A DNA stretch of 64,000 nucleotides from RYN-230 sp963841695 (GTDB taxonomy: Bacteria > Actinomycetota > Actinomycetes > Streptosporangiales > Streptosporangiaceae), in NCBI GenBank assembly GCA_963841695.1, contig CAWJDQ010000002.1:620001-684000 (forward strand), in the 5' to 3' direction. Below the pieces are notes generated by a model. It was not told the DNA's origin. It did no database searches and worked only from the letters and a program-made list of their open reading frames with translations. Every line of letters starts with the position of its first letter. Position 1 is the first letter of the stretch. Positions 1 through 8,454 of the stretch are shown here, piece after piece. The position numbers and the translations under genes are program-made.

Positions 1-185
1 CCACGCTGACCGACATCACCCAGGCCCACCGGGGCTTCCTGGACCCGCTGATCGCCACGCTGCCGTCCCGGGGCTACAGCACCCCGGCCCAGATCGGCGC
101 CACCGCCGTGTTCCTGGCCAGCGACGACGCCGCCAACATCCACGGCGCCATCATCAGCGTCAACGGCGGCTTCACCGCCGTCTAG
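1..185 (+). CDS. SDR family oxidoreductase, C-terminal fragment
   Basis: The frame open from base 3 ends at TAG 183-185 and encodes about 60 residues. The tail reads AVFLASDDAANIHGAIISV then NGGFTAV, the classic end of short-chain dehydrogenases (FLAS-D, then the G-x-x-x-x-V-N/D-G-G tail). The Rossmann GxxxGxG motif and the catalytic S-Y-K lie off the left edge, so the substrate cannot be inferred. It precedes, in the same direction, an aldo/keto reductase about 110 bp downstream. Confidence 0.8.
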   Translation, partial: TLTDITQAHRGFLDPLIATLPSRGYSTPAQIGATAVFLASDDAANIHGAIISVNGGFTAV

Positions 186-292
186 CCCCGCCCGGATAGC
201 CCCGCCCTGCGGCGGACCGTCACCGGCCCGCGGCCGGCGGATTGCCCCGCGGCGCTGGAGGGCGCGGCCCGGCGCCCGGTACGGTGACGGAC

Positions 293-1276
293 ATGACCAG
301 CGACGGCTGGGGCCAGGAGCGCATGCCCCGGACCAGACTCACGGCCGGCGGCCCGGTGGTCTCGCGGATCGGGCTCGGGCTGGCCGCCCTGGGGCGCCCG
401 GCGTACATCACCGGCGGCCGGGCGGATGACCTGCCCGACCGGAGCGTGGACGGCCTGCGGGCGCAGACCTTCTCGATGCTGGACGCGGCGTACGCGGCGG
501 GGATCAGGTACGTCGATACGGCCCGGTCCTACGGCCGGGCCGAGGAATTCCTGGGCGGCTGGCTGGCCGGGCGTGATCATCCTGACGTGGTCGTCGGCTC
601 GAAATGGGGCTACCGCTACACCGGCGGCTGGCAGCTTGACGCTGATCTGCATGAGGTCAAGGAACATTCGCTGGCCATGTTCACCACCCAGCTGGCGGAG
701 AGCCGGGCCATCCTGGGTGACCGGCTCGCGCTGTACCAGGTGCACTCGGCGATGCCTGACTCCGCGGTGTTCACCGACCCCGGGCTGCTGGCGGCCCTGG
801 CCCGGCTGCGCGCCGGGGGCGTGCTCATCGGACTGACGACCAGCGGGCCGTACCAGGGCGACACGATCCGCCGGGCGCTCGACCTCACCGTGAGCGGGCA
901 GCACCTGTTCACCGCGGCGCAGGTGACCTGGAATCTGCTGGAGCCGTCTGTGGGCCCCGCCGCGGCCGAGGCCGCGTCCGCAGGCTGGGCGATCCTGGTC
1001 AAGGAAGCCGTCGCCAACGGGCGGCTGACCCCGTCGGGCCGCCCGCCCGCGGCGGTGACGGCCGCCGCCACGGCCCGCGGCGTCACCGAGGACGCCATCG
1101 CGCTGTCCGCCGCCCTGGCCAACCCCTGGGCGTCCGTGGTGCTCTCCGGCGCGGTCACCCGCGGGCAGCTCACCGCGAACCTGGCCGCGCTGGCCGTGCA
1201 CGGCCTGCCGGCCCTGGAGGTCGCCGAAACGCCGGGCGCGTACTGGAGCGCCCGGGCCGCCCGGGCGTGGGGCTGA
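293..1276 (+). CDS. Aldo/keto reductase
   Basis: A protein of 327 aa from ATG 293; the frame is open further up to a TTG at 242, but homology starts later. The TIM-barrel AKR signature is present: GxGxAALG near the N-terminus, YVDTARSYG (catalytic Asp and Tyr), VVGSKWGY (Lys) and YQVHSAMP (His). These are the four active-site residues of NAD(P)H-dependent carbonyl reduction. It resembles the D-threo-aldose dehydrogenase-like branch that actinomycetes use for sugar or small-carbonyl metabolism; the substrate is unknown. It ends 4 bp before the convergent methyltransferase gene, so the two must share or lack a terminator. Confidence 0.85.
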   Translation: MTSDGWGQERMPRTRLTAGGPVVSRIGLGLAALGRPAYITGGRADDLPDRSVDGLRAQTFSMLDAAYAAGIRYVDTARSYGRAEEFLGGWLAGRDHPDVVVGSKWGYRYTGGWQLDADLHEVKEHSLAMFTTQLAESRAILGDRLALYQVHSAMPDSAVFTDPGLLAALARLRAGGVLIGLTTSGPYQGDTIRRALDLTVSGQHLFTAAQVTWNLLEPSVGPAAAEAASAGWAILVKEAVANGRLTPSGRPPAAVTAAATARGVTEDAIALSAALANPWASVVLSGAVTRGQLTANLAALAVHGLPALEVAETPGAYWSARAARAWG

Positions 1277-1280
1277 GCTC

Positions 1281-2276
1281 TCAGCCGGGGCCGGGGCTGG
1301 CGTGGTGGCCGGCGTCGGCCGGGCCCGGGTCGGCGTGGGTGAGCGCGTCCCGGATGGCCTCGCCGAGGGCCCGGGCCACCGGCGGCGGGAACGCGTTCCC
1401 CACCTGCCGGTAGGCGGCGGTTTTCCGGCCGGAGAACTCCCACGAGTCCGGGAAGCCCTGCAGCCGGGCCACCATCCGGACGGTCAGCTTGGGCCGCTGA
1501 CCCACCGGGAACGAGGGCCCGGGGGCCTCGTCGCCGATGCCCAGCCCGTCCACGCCGAGGCCTTTCCACGCCTCACGGGCCCGGGTGGGGCCCAGGTCCG
1601 GGCCGCCGTGCTTCTTGCTGCCGCCGACGATGGTGGGGGCGATCCCGCGGGCCGCCCGGGCCCAGTCCGCCGCGCCCGGCCAGCCCCGGGCGCCCATCAG
1701 GTCGGCCACCATCTCGCCCACGGTGGGCGGCGGCCCGGCGGCCGCCTCGGGCCACCGGAACCAGGACGCCCACGGCTGCCGCACCGCGACCAGCACGAAC
1801 CGCGGCCGCAGCTGCGGCACCCCGTGCTGGCTGGCCTGCACCACGTCCCACCAGGTCTGGTAGCCCAGGTCGTGCAGCCGCTGCAGGACCTGGGTCCGGT
1901 AGCCGTCGAACCGGCGGGCGGCCAGGCCCCGCACGTTCTCCAGCAGCACCGCGCGCGGCCCGGCCTCCTCGACCAGCCGCAGCGCCTGCGGGAACAGGTC
2001 CCGCTCGTCGTCGCGGCCGAGCTGCTTGCCGGCGATGGAGAACGGCGGGCAGGGCACGCCGCCCGAGAACAGGTCGACGCCGGCGAACCCCCGGCCGTCC
2101 ACGTTGGCCACGTCGTCCTCGATGACCTTCCACGCGTCGCCCCGGTTGCGGCGCAGCGTCTCGCAGGCGGCGTCGTCCAGCTCGACCACGGCCTCGTGGG
2201 TGAACCCGGCCTGCTCCAGGCCCAGGGCCTGGCCGCCGGCCCCGGCGCAGATCTCCAGGGAGGTCAGCTCACCCAC
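1281..2276 (-). CDS. DNA (cytosine-5-)-methyltransferase of a type II R-M system
   Basis: A 331-aa C5-cytosine methyltransferase. Visible motifs in order: I (LEICAGAGGQALGLEQAG, SAM binding), IV (GGVPCPPFS with the catalytic Cys), VI (ENVRGL), VIII (HGVPQLRPR) and X (RQVGNAFPPPVA). GTG 2276 is chosen because GGAAGAGGGG lies 6 bp upstream and motif I begins a few residues later; the frame is open to 2381. It lies 129 bp downstream of, and on the same strand as, an NgoMIV-like endonuclease. The expected role is to protect the host's own recognition sites (GCCGGC predicted from the partner). It could also act on another site; motif data alone do not give specificity. Confidence 0.92.
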   Translation of the reverse strand: MGELTSLEICAGAGGQALGLEQAGFTHEAVVELDDAACETLRRNRGDAWKVIEDDVANVDGRGFAGVDLFSGGVPCPPFSIAGKQLGRDDERDLFPQALRLVEEAGPRAVLLENVRGLAARRFDGYRTQVLQRLHDLGYQTWWDVVQASQHGVPQLRPRFVLVAVRQPWASWFRWPEAAAGPPPTVGEMVADLMGARGWPGAADWARAARGIAPTIVGGSKKHGGPDLGPTRAREAWKGLGVDGLGIGDEAPGPSFPVGQRPKLTVRMVARLQGFPDSWEFSGRKTAAYRQVGNAFPPPVARALGEAIRDALTHADPGPADAGHHASPGPG

Positions 2277-2295
2277 TGTCTGCCCCTCTTCCACC

Positions 2296-2337
2296 GTGCG
2301 ACCAGACCCGTGCGACCAGACCCGTGCCACCAGAACC
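2296..2337. repeat. 14-bp tandem repeat, 3 copies, upstream of the methyltransferase
   Basis: Units of GTGCGACCAGACCC at 2296-2309 and 2310-2323, with a degenerate third copy at 2324-2337. They fill part of the gap between the endonuclease stop and the methyltransferase start, where expression of the methyltransferase relative to the nuclease could be set. Confidence 0.8.
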
Positions 2338-2405
2338 GCGCCTCCAGCCCTCATCCTCCGGCTGATTGTGCCCGCAGGCACCGTCAGTTCGGTTGTCCCA
2401 CGCCG

Positions 2406-3167
2406 TCACCAGGAGGCCAGCGTGTCCACCAGCAGCTCATAACTCAGCACCCGGCGCTGCCCGGTCACCTCGTGCCACGCGTCCGCCTGCTCGGCATTCG
2501 CGGCGGCGGCCACGCTGGCCGCCATCGCGTCGTAGGCGATGTGGTACACGGCGTCCACCTCCCCGGTGCCGCGGGCGATGGACGCCAGCCGGGTCGGCAG
2601 CGGTTCCGCGGTGACCGTGACCAGGTGCGGCTGCCGCCCCCGGCGGTGCCGGATCATCTGCAGGCACTCATGCCGGATGTTCTGCACCCGGTCGGACCGG
2701 ATCGTCCACTTGCAGGACACCGCCGCGTGCAGCGCGGGCAGCCCCGACGCGGTCCGCACCCGGGCCAGCGACACCGTCACGTCCGGCCTGATCAGGTAGT
2801 CGGTGCCGACCGTGACCCGCAGCTGGGGGTTGGCCCGGACCAGCGCGTCCACCTCGGACAGGTGCGCGTACTGGTCGAACCGCGTGATCACGGCGCCGCG
2901 CTCGATCCGCCAGCCCCGCTCGGGGTCCTTGCGCTGCAGCACCCAGCCCAGGTGGTCACAGACCGCCTGCTCCAGCGGGCCGCCCGGGTCCTTGGGCACG
3001 TCGGAGACGGTGTCCCGGGGCACGGCCAGCTGATCGAGCACCCCGGCCGCGATGCGCATCGACTCGGCGCTGTCCACATCCGCGAAGTTCGGCACCAGGG
3101 CCCAGCCGAGCTTGTTCTTGCCGCTGGGCTTCCAGCCGAGCAAGGCGGTCGCAAACGACGCAGTCAC
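2406..3167 (-). CDS. NgoMIV-like type II restriction endonuclease
   Basis: 253 aa. The catalytic core matches the NgoMIV/Cfr10I PD-(D/E)XK subgroup: RPDVTVS (Asp) then, about 30 residues later, SCKWTIRSDR followed by HE, giving the Lys to Glu spacing of 13 intervening residues (K-X13-E) known for NgoMIV. NgoMIV cuts GCCGGC as a tetramer; the SCKWTIRSD block is near-diagnostic for that family. GTG 3167 is chosen because GGGAGTGGGAAC immediately precedes it; the frame opens to 3401, but that part lies under the divergent hydrolase promoter and is compositionally poor. The adjacent m5C methyltransferase completes the system. The specificity is inferred from family only. Confidence 0.88.
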   Translation of the reverse strand: MTASFATALLGWKPSGKNKLGWALVPNFADVDSAESMRIAAGVLDQLAVPRDTVSDVPKDPGGPLEQAVCDHLGWVLQRKDPERGWRIERGAVITRFDQYAHLSEVDALVRANPQLRVTVGTDYLIRPDVTVSLARVRTASGLPALHAAVSCKWTIRSDRVQNIRHECLQMIRHRRGRQPHLVTVTAEPLPTRLASIARGTGEVDAVYHIAYDAMAASVAAAANAEQADAWHEVTGQRRVLSYELLVDTLASW

Positions 3168-3300
3168 GTTCCCACTCCCTGCCCGCCGGGTCCTGGCCCG
3201 CCCACGCCCGGCTCGCCGGGTTCCCGGGCGGTCCCGTCCATGCCGGGCCGGCGCTGTCACCGTAGCGAGCGAGGCCGGGCCGGGCCCTGAACTTGCCGCA

Positions 3301-3330
3301 ACCGCCAGTACCGTAACCGCCAGTACCGTG
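3301..3330. repeat. 15-bp direct repeat, 2 copies
   Basis: ACCGCCAGTACCGTA at 3301-3315 and the same unit with one change at 3316-3330, just upstream of the hydrolase start in the divergent promoter region shared with the endonuclease. Confidence 0.75.
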
Positions 3331-3354
3331 GAGCCGGAACCGCGAGGAGGCGCC

Positions 3355-4230
3355 GTGCACACCGACCCCGAAGAACTCGACATCCCGCTGCCGGATGGCA
3401 CCCTGCGGGTGCTGCGCTGGGGCCGCGGCCCGCGTCACGCGGTGGCCCTGCACGGCATCACCGCGTCCGCGGCCGCCTGGGAGCCAGTCGCCGAAGCGCT
3501 GCCGACCGAATGGTCCCTGTTCGCCGTGGACCTGCGCGGCCGCGGGCACAGCGCGGACCTGCCCGGCCCGTACGGGTTCGGCCGGCACGCCGAGGATGTG
3601 CTGGCCGCCGTCGCCCACCTGGGCCTGGAGCAGCCGGTCCTGGCCGGGCACTCGCTCGGCGCCTACCTGGCCCTGCTCCTCGCCGACCAGGCGCCGGGCA
3701 CGTTCGCAGGCCTGCTGCTGGCCGACGGCGGGCTGCCGCTGCCGGTCCCGGACGGCGCAGACCTGGACGCCCTGCTGGACGCGGGCCTGGGGCCGGCGCT
3801 GGCCCGGCTGCGCGAGACCTATCCCAACGTCGAGGCGTACTTCGACTTCTGGCGGGCCCACCCGGCCATGAAGGATGCCTGGAGCGGCTACCTCGAGGAT
3901 TACCTGCGCTACGACCTGACCGGCGAGGACGGGGTGCTCCGCTCCCGGGTGTCCGAGCGGGCGGCCCGGGCGGACGGCCGCGAGCTGCTGGGCAGCGGCG
4001 AGCGGCTGGGCGCCGCGCTGCGCGGGCTGGCCCGCCCGGTCCGGCTGCTCACCGCGCCCGCGGGCATGTTCGGCCAGCCGCCCGGGATGCAGCCGCCGGA
4101 ACTCTGCGCGTTCTGGACGGCGCAGGCCCCGATGCTGACGGTGGAGACCGTGCCCGGCGCGAACCACTACACGCTGCTCCTGGATCCGGGCCACGCCGCG
4201 ACCGTCGCCCGCCGCCTCACCGAGGCCTGA
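3355..4230 (+). CDS. Alpha/beta hydrolase
   Basis: 291 aa, alpha/beta-hydrolase fold. HGITASAAAW is the oxyanion-hole HG segment, LAGHSLGAYLA the nucleophile elbow (G-x-S-x-G), and the C-terminal GANHYTLLL carries the catalytic His. FAVDLRGRGHSADLPG is the characteristic strand-4/loop signature. No signal peptide is seen, so it is cytoplasmic. GTG 3355 is chosen for the GAGGAGG box 4 bp upstream; an in-frame GTG at 3328 is an alternative. It is divergent from the restriction nuclease across 187 bp. The substrate (ester, lactone or epoxide) is unknown. Confidence 0.85.
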   Translation: MHTDPEELDIPLPDGTLRVLRWGRGPRHAVALHGITASAAAWEPVAEALPTEWSLFAVDLRGRGHSADLPGPYGFGRHAEDVLAAVAHLGLEQPVLAGHSLGAYLALLLADQAPGTFAGLLLADGGLPLPVPDGADLDALLDAGLGPALARLRETYPNVEAYFDFWRAHPAMKDAWSGYLEDYLRYDLTGEDGVLRSRVSERAARADGRELLGSGERLGAALRGLARPVRLLTAPAGMFGQPPGMQPPELCAFWTAQAPMLTVETVPGANHYTLLLDPGHAATVARRLTEA

Positions 4231-4345
4231 CCCGCCCGGCCCTGCGGCCGGCCCGGGCACCCCGGGGGGGCGATTAGGCTGGTGAGCGGCGTTTGCTGAC
4301 GAAGCACCGCGGCCGAAGCGCGGGCTGGCCGACGAAGCTGGAAGG

Positions 4346-5578
4346 GTGTTGACGCTGGACCGCACGGATGGGCACGGACGTGTCCTGCTGCTGGAGAACA
4401 TTCACCCCGACGCGGCTGCCCGGCTGACCAAGGCCGGCTACCAGGTCGAGACCCGGGCCGGCGCACTGACCGAGGACGAGCTGGCCGGCGCGATCCGCGA
4501 TGTCCAGGTGCTCGGCATCCGGTCCGGCACGCACGTCACCGACCGGGTGCTGGACGCCGCGCCGAACCTGCTGGCGGTCGGCGCGTTCTGCATCGGGGTC
4601 AACCAGATCGACCTGGCCGCGGCGTCCCGGCGGGGCATCGCGGTGTTCAACGCCCCGTTCTCGAACACCCGCAGCGTGGTGGAGCTGGTCCTGGCCGAGA
4701 TCATCGCGCTGACCCGGCGGCTGACCGACAAGAACGCGCAGATGCACGCGGGCCTGTGGGACAAGTCCGCGGCGGGCAGCCACGAGGTGCGCGGGCGCCG
4801 CCTGGGCATCGTCGGTTACGGCAACATCGGCGGCCAGCTCTCGGTGCTCGCCGAGAGCCTGGGCATGACCGTGTACTTCTACGACACCGCGGACAAGCTG
4901 GCCCTGGGCAACGCGCAGCGCTGCGGCACGATGGACGAGCTGCTGGAGATCTCCGACGCGGTCACCCTGCACGTGGACGGCCGGCCCGGGAACAGCGGCC
5001 TGTTCGGCGAGGCGGAGTTCGCCGCCATGAAGCCGGGCAGCCTGTTCCTGAACCTGTCCCGCGGCTTCGTGGTGGATCACGCCGCGCTGCGCCGCGGCAT
5101 CGAGTCCGGGCATCTGGCCGGCGCGGCCGTGGACGTGTTCCCGCAGGAGCCGCGCAGCCGCGGCGAGGAGTTCCAGTCAGACCTGCGCGGCCTGCCCAAC
5201 GTGATCCTCACCCCGCACGTGGGCGGCTCCACCGAGGAGGCGCAGCAGGACATCGGCGAGTTCGTGGCCGGGAAGGTGCACGACTACGTCAGCTGCGGCA
5301 CCACCTCGCTGAGCGTGAACCTGCCGCCGATCGCGCTGCCGCACACCCCGGGCACGCACCGCCTGGTGCACCTGCACCGCAACGTGCCCGGCGTGCTGGC
5401 CAGCATCAACCAGCTGCTCGCCGAGCACGGCGCCAACATCGAGGGCCAGCTCCTGGGCACCCGGGACGACCTCGGCTACGTGCTGACCGACATCGGCACC
5501 GAATACCCCGGCGACATGCTGGCCAGCCTGCGCAGCCTGGACGTCACGATCCGGCTGCGCACCACCCGGCCCAGCTGA
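4346..5578 (+). CDS. serA: D-3-phosphoglycerate dehydrogenase, ACT-domain type
   Basis: 410 aa, the length of the E. coli-type SerA and colinear with it. The substrate domain has RSGTHVTDRVLDAAPNLLAV, then GAFCIGVNQIDL and NAPFSNTRSVVEL. The NAD-binding domain has LGIVGYGNIGGQL. The catalytic segment LTPHVGGSTEEAQ (His) follows, then a C-terminal ACT domain (HLHRNVPGVLASINQLLAEHG) that confers serine feedback inhibition in the family. It catalyses oxidation of 3-phosphoglycerate, the first step of serine synthesis. The start is GTG 4346, with GGAAGG directly adjacent, so the real start could be TTG 4349. Most actinomycetes also carry the longer SerA with an intervening domain; this is the short form. 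Confidence 0.9.
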   Translation: MLTLDRTDGHGRVLLLENIHPDAAARLTKAGYQVETRAGALTEDELAGAIRDVQVLGIRSGTHVTDRVLDAAPNLLAVGAFCIGVNQIDLAAASRRGIAVFNAPFSNTRSVVELVLAEIIALTRRLTDKNAQMHAGLWDKSAAGSHEVRGRRLGIVGYGNIGGQLSVLAESLGMTVYFYDTADKLALGNAQRCGTMDELLEISDAVTLHVDGRPGNSGLFGEAEFAAMKPGSLFLNLSRGFVVDHAALRRGIESGHLAGAAVDVFPQEPRSRGEEFQSDLRGLPNVILTPHVGGSTEEAQQDIGEFVAGKVHDYVSCGTTSLSVNLPPIALPHTPGTHRLVHLHRNVPGVLASINQLLAEHGANIEGQLLGTRDDLGYVLTDIGTEYPGDMLASLRSLDVTIRLRTTRPS

Positions 5579-5649
5579 GCCCCGGCGGCCCAGGCGGGGG
5601 CGGGGGGACCGGACGGGGCCGGTTTTCGTTGCGGAAAGAACTTCCGGGC

Positions 5650-8124
5650 TTACTCGGCGGGGGCCGCGGCCGGCGTTTCCGCCGGGCGGTCTGCGGCCTG
5701 CGGTCCCGCGTCCTGGGAGCGGCCCAGGCGCTCCTCGAGCCGCCACAGCATGTCGAGGTGCTCGCTGGCCCACAGGACCAGCAGCGCGCTGCGGGCGACC
5801 GCAGGCTGGCCGCGGCCGATCGCCTCCCGGGTGCAGTGCAGCAGGCGCTTACGGGCCGCCAGGTCGCGCTGCTCGGGCGGGGGCACGGCCGTGCCGTTGA
5901 CCAGCGAGTCGCCGAGCGTGACGTACCAGGCCCGCAAGGCCAGCACGTTCTGCTCCAGGTCCTCCGCGCAGGGTTTGCGGGACCCGTTCCCGGGGGCGCC
6001 CGCCAGGCTGACCGGCAACTGGGTCCGGGGCACGTTGCCGTCCGGCCGCAGGGCCTGGCCGGACCCGTCCTGGCCGGACCCGTCCTGGCCCGGGCCGTCC
6101 TGGCCCGGGCAGGCCTGGCCCAGCACGGGAGGGCCGTCGGCCAGCGCGTTCAGGTCGGCCAGCGACTCGCCGGCGCGCAGCACCTTGGCCACCCCGCCGA
6201 CCATGCGGCTGACCCGCTCCGGGTCAACCCGCTGGGCGGACCGCTCGGTCAGGTACTGGCTGTAGGAGTCGTCGAGCCGGTGGATCGCCGTGGTCGCGGC
6301 CAGTTCGGCCCGCAACGGGTTCGCGCCGCCGTCCAGCCCGCTGAGCTGCTCCACCATGGCCGCCACGTAGTCCGCGGTCCGTGAGTAGGCCGCGGCCAGG
6401 TTCTGCCGGAGCAGCGTGGTCGCGCCGCGGGGCCAGAACACCAGCCCCACGCCCAGGCTGATCGCGAAGCCGACCGCGACGTCCTCGATCCGCAGGATGC
6501 CCACCTTCCACCCGGTGGGCTGGATGATGTTGAACAGGACCAGGACGGCCACGGTGAACGCGGCCTGGCCCGCCGCGAACGAGATCACCCGGGGCGCGTA
6601 AGCCCCCAGCGCCACCGCGACCGGGAGGATCCCCCACAGCACGACGCTGTGGCCGTTCAGCGGGATCAGGATCGCCGCCCCGACGACGATGCCCACGGCC
6701 GTCCCGGCCAGCGCGCTGATCACCGACCGGCCGGTGCCCAGCGCGTTGGAGCGCAGCACCGACAGGGTGCCCAGCACGACCCAGAACGAATGCTGGAGAC
6801 CGGATTTCTGGGCGATGAACACCGCGATGGCCAGGCCGACCGCGCCGCGGACGCTGTTGCGGAACCAGACCGATCGGTAGTCGGCGTGGGTCACGGTGAA
6901 GCCTTCGGCGCTGGTCAGCCAGGAACGTATCCAGCCGTTCCAGCGGTGCGACGGCAGGACCTCGCCGGTCAGCGCGTCGGCGCCCGGGTCCGCGGCGGCC
7001 GACCGGGCCGCGGCCGCCAACCCGGCCAGGTCGGGCAGACCGTCGAGGGGCGGTCCGCCGGGATGCGGGCTGGCCGCGCGCGCGTACGCGGCGATCTGCT
7101 GCGCGGTGTAGGAGATCGTGTGCACCCGGAACCCGCGGTCTACCTGGTCTTGCAGGGCCTGCTCGTCCGGGATGTGCGGCAGTTGGGCGACGCGCCGGGC
7201 CAGGAGCTGGGACGCGGTCTCGCGGGCGCGCTCGAGCCGCTGGACCGGCTGCCTCCCGGCCTGGTCACGGCCGGATAGCTCCGGGTGGCCGTCCAGCTCC
7301 GCGGCGCAGGCCCGGAGCACCGCCGCGACCTCGCGGATCGCGGCGGTGTTCTCGGCCACGCACAGCTCGCCCACCGGGGATCCGGCCAGGATCTCCAGCG
7401 ACTGCAGCAGCCAGCTCAGTTCATCGATGAGGGCCGCCAGGGCGGCTGTCGGGCGGGTCGGCCCGGTCGGCCGGTGCGGGGTGGCGGTCAGGCGGCCGCG
7501 CAGGCCGCTGATCGATGTCCGGGCCGCGGCCAGGGCCGTGGCCTCGGCCGGCTGGCCAGAGCAGACGGAATCCGCCACGGCCGCGAGATCCAGGCATCCG
7601 CGGGCCGCCTCCGCCCGCAGCGTGGCCCGCTCGCGGGGCGGCCAGATCAGCATCACGGCCAGGAGGCCGACCCCGGCGGCCAGGCCCCAGCCGGCCAGCC
7701 GCCACGGGATCTGCGAGACGGGCGCGGGCACCGTGACCGACAGCACGAAGACCAGGACCGCGGCAGTTCCCCCGGCCGCGAAGTAGCCGTTGATCACCCC
7801 GGAGAACAGGATCAGGAACCCGACCACCGCCATGGCCCCGGCGGCCAGCCACGCGTTGCCCGAGCACGCCGTGCCCAGCGTGACCAGGACCACCCCGCCG
7901 ACGCCGAGCGACAGGTAGGCGGTGAACCGGCTCCGGACCGACCCGGCGAACGAGACGAACACCAGCATCCCCAGCGACCCGAACGCCGCGAACAGGGCGG
8001 TCTGCGGCTGGCCGATCACCTTGTCGGCGAAGGCGAAGACGGCCGGCATCACGATGCCCGCCCGCGCCGCGCTCTTCAGCGAGGCCAGGCCGGGATCGTT
8101 GATGAGGGGGCGGGGCATCTTCAT
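5650..8124 (-). CDS. FUSC-family (fusaric acid / aromatic acid exporter-like) membrane protein
   Basis: 824 aa with two clusters of about five to six hydrophobic helices (roughly residues 20-165 and 430-560), each followed by a long helical cytoplasmic segment, the duplicated layout of FUSC/YccS-type proteins. Helices such as ALFAAFGSLGMLVFVSFAG and WVVLGTLSVLRSNALGTG match the conserved FUSC segments. It probably exports aromatic or other organic acids. ATG 8124 has GGAGG 13 bp upstream. The C-terminal half contains a Gly-Gln-Asp repeat encoded by a tandem DNA repeat (6061-6120). It is convergent with serA. Confidence 0.8.
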   Translation of the reverse strand: MKMPRPLINDPGLASLKSAARAGIVMPAVFAFADKVIGQPQTALFAAFGSLGMLVFVSFAGSVRSRFTAYLSLGVGGVVLVTLGTACSGNAWLAAGAMAVVGFLILFSGVINGYFAAGGTAAVLVFVLSVTVPAPVSQIPWRLAGWGLAAGVGLLAVMLIWPPRERATLRAEAARGCLDLAAVADSVCSGQPAEATALAAARTSISGLRGRLTATPHRPTGPTRPTAALAALIDELSWLLQSLEILAGSPVGELCVAENTAAIREVAAVLRACAAELDGHPELSGRDQAGRQPVQRLERARETASQLLARRVAQLPHIPDEQALQDQVDRGFRVHTISYTAQQIAAYARAASPHPGGPPLDGLPDLAGLAAAARSAAADPGADALTGEVLPSHRWNGWIRSWLTSAEGFTVTHADYRSVWFRNSVRGAVGLAIAVFIAQKSGLQHSFWVVLGTLSVLRSNALGTGRSVISALAGTAVGIVVGAAILIPLNGHSVVLWGILPVAVALGAYAPRVISFAAGQAAFTVAVLVLFNIIQPTGWKVGILRIEDVAVGFAISLGVGLVFWPRGATTLLRQNLAAAYSRTADYVAAMVEQLSGLDGGANPLRAELAATTAIHRLDDSYSQYLTERSAQRVDPERVSRMVGGVAKVLRAGESLADLNALADGPPVLGQACPGQDGPGQDGSGQDGSGQALRPDGNVPRTQLPVSLAGAPGNGSRKPCAEDLEQNVLALRAWYVTLGDSLVNGTAVPPPEQRDLAARKRLLHCTREAIGRGQPAVARSALLVLWASEHLDMLWRLEERLGRSQDAGPQAADRPAETPAAAPAE
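6061..6120. repeat. 15-bp tandem repeat inside the FUSC gene
   Basis: GGACCCGTCCTGGCC at 6061-6075 and 6076-6090, then two diverged copies to 6120. On the minus strand it encodes a G-Q-D-G-(P/S) repeat in the cytoplasmic tail. The unit is a multiple of three, so copy-number change keeps frame. Confidence 0.8.
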
Positions 8125-8454
8125 CCGCTGCGGTCGTCCTCCAGGGCGGCCATCCTGCCACTGCGGGGCCAGCTGACCCGGCCGAGCGGGCCGCGGTCCG
8201 CGGCCGTCCGCGCCGCCGGGCAGGCGGCCGTCTGCGTCGCCGGGCCCGGGACTCCCGCCGCCGCCTCGCGGCCCCCGGCCTGGTTCGCACGATCGTATAC
8301 CGGGAGACGTTCATTGTCCGGTCCGGCTGTGGCTTGTGCGGCAGCCGGGCGGGGCCAGCCAGGCGGGGCCGCCTCCGCTGTTTCCGCGTCTCTGGGTCTT
8401 ATTTGCCGGGGCTGGCCCCGTTATGCTGCGCTTCAGGCGGCGCGACGACAGGTA
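8125..8454. other. Divergent intergenic region
   Basis: 330 bp between the divergent FUSC and DUF574 methyltransferase starts. No ORF with family resemblance, RNA gene or strong inverted repeat is visible. It must hold both promoters; no consensus -35/-10 pair could be assigned with confidence. Confidence 0.5.

Noticed and set aside
4756..6384. A 542-codon plus-strand frame crossing serA and the FUSC gene
   Set aside because: Composition is typical of a shadow frame, and both real genes have strong family motifs in other frames.
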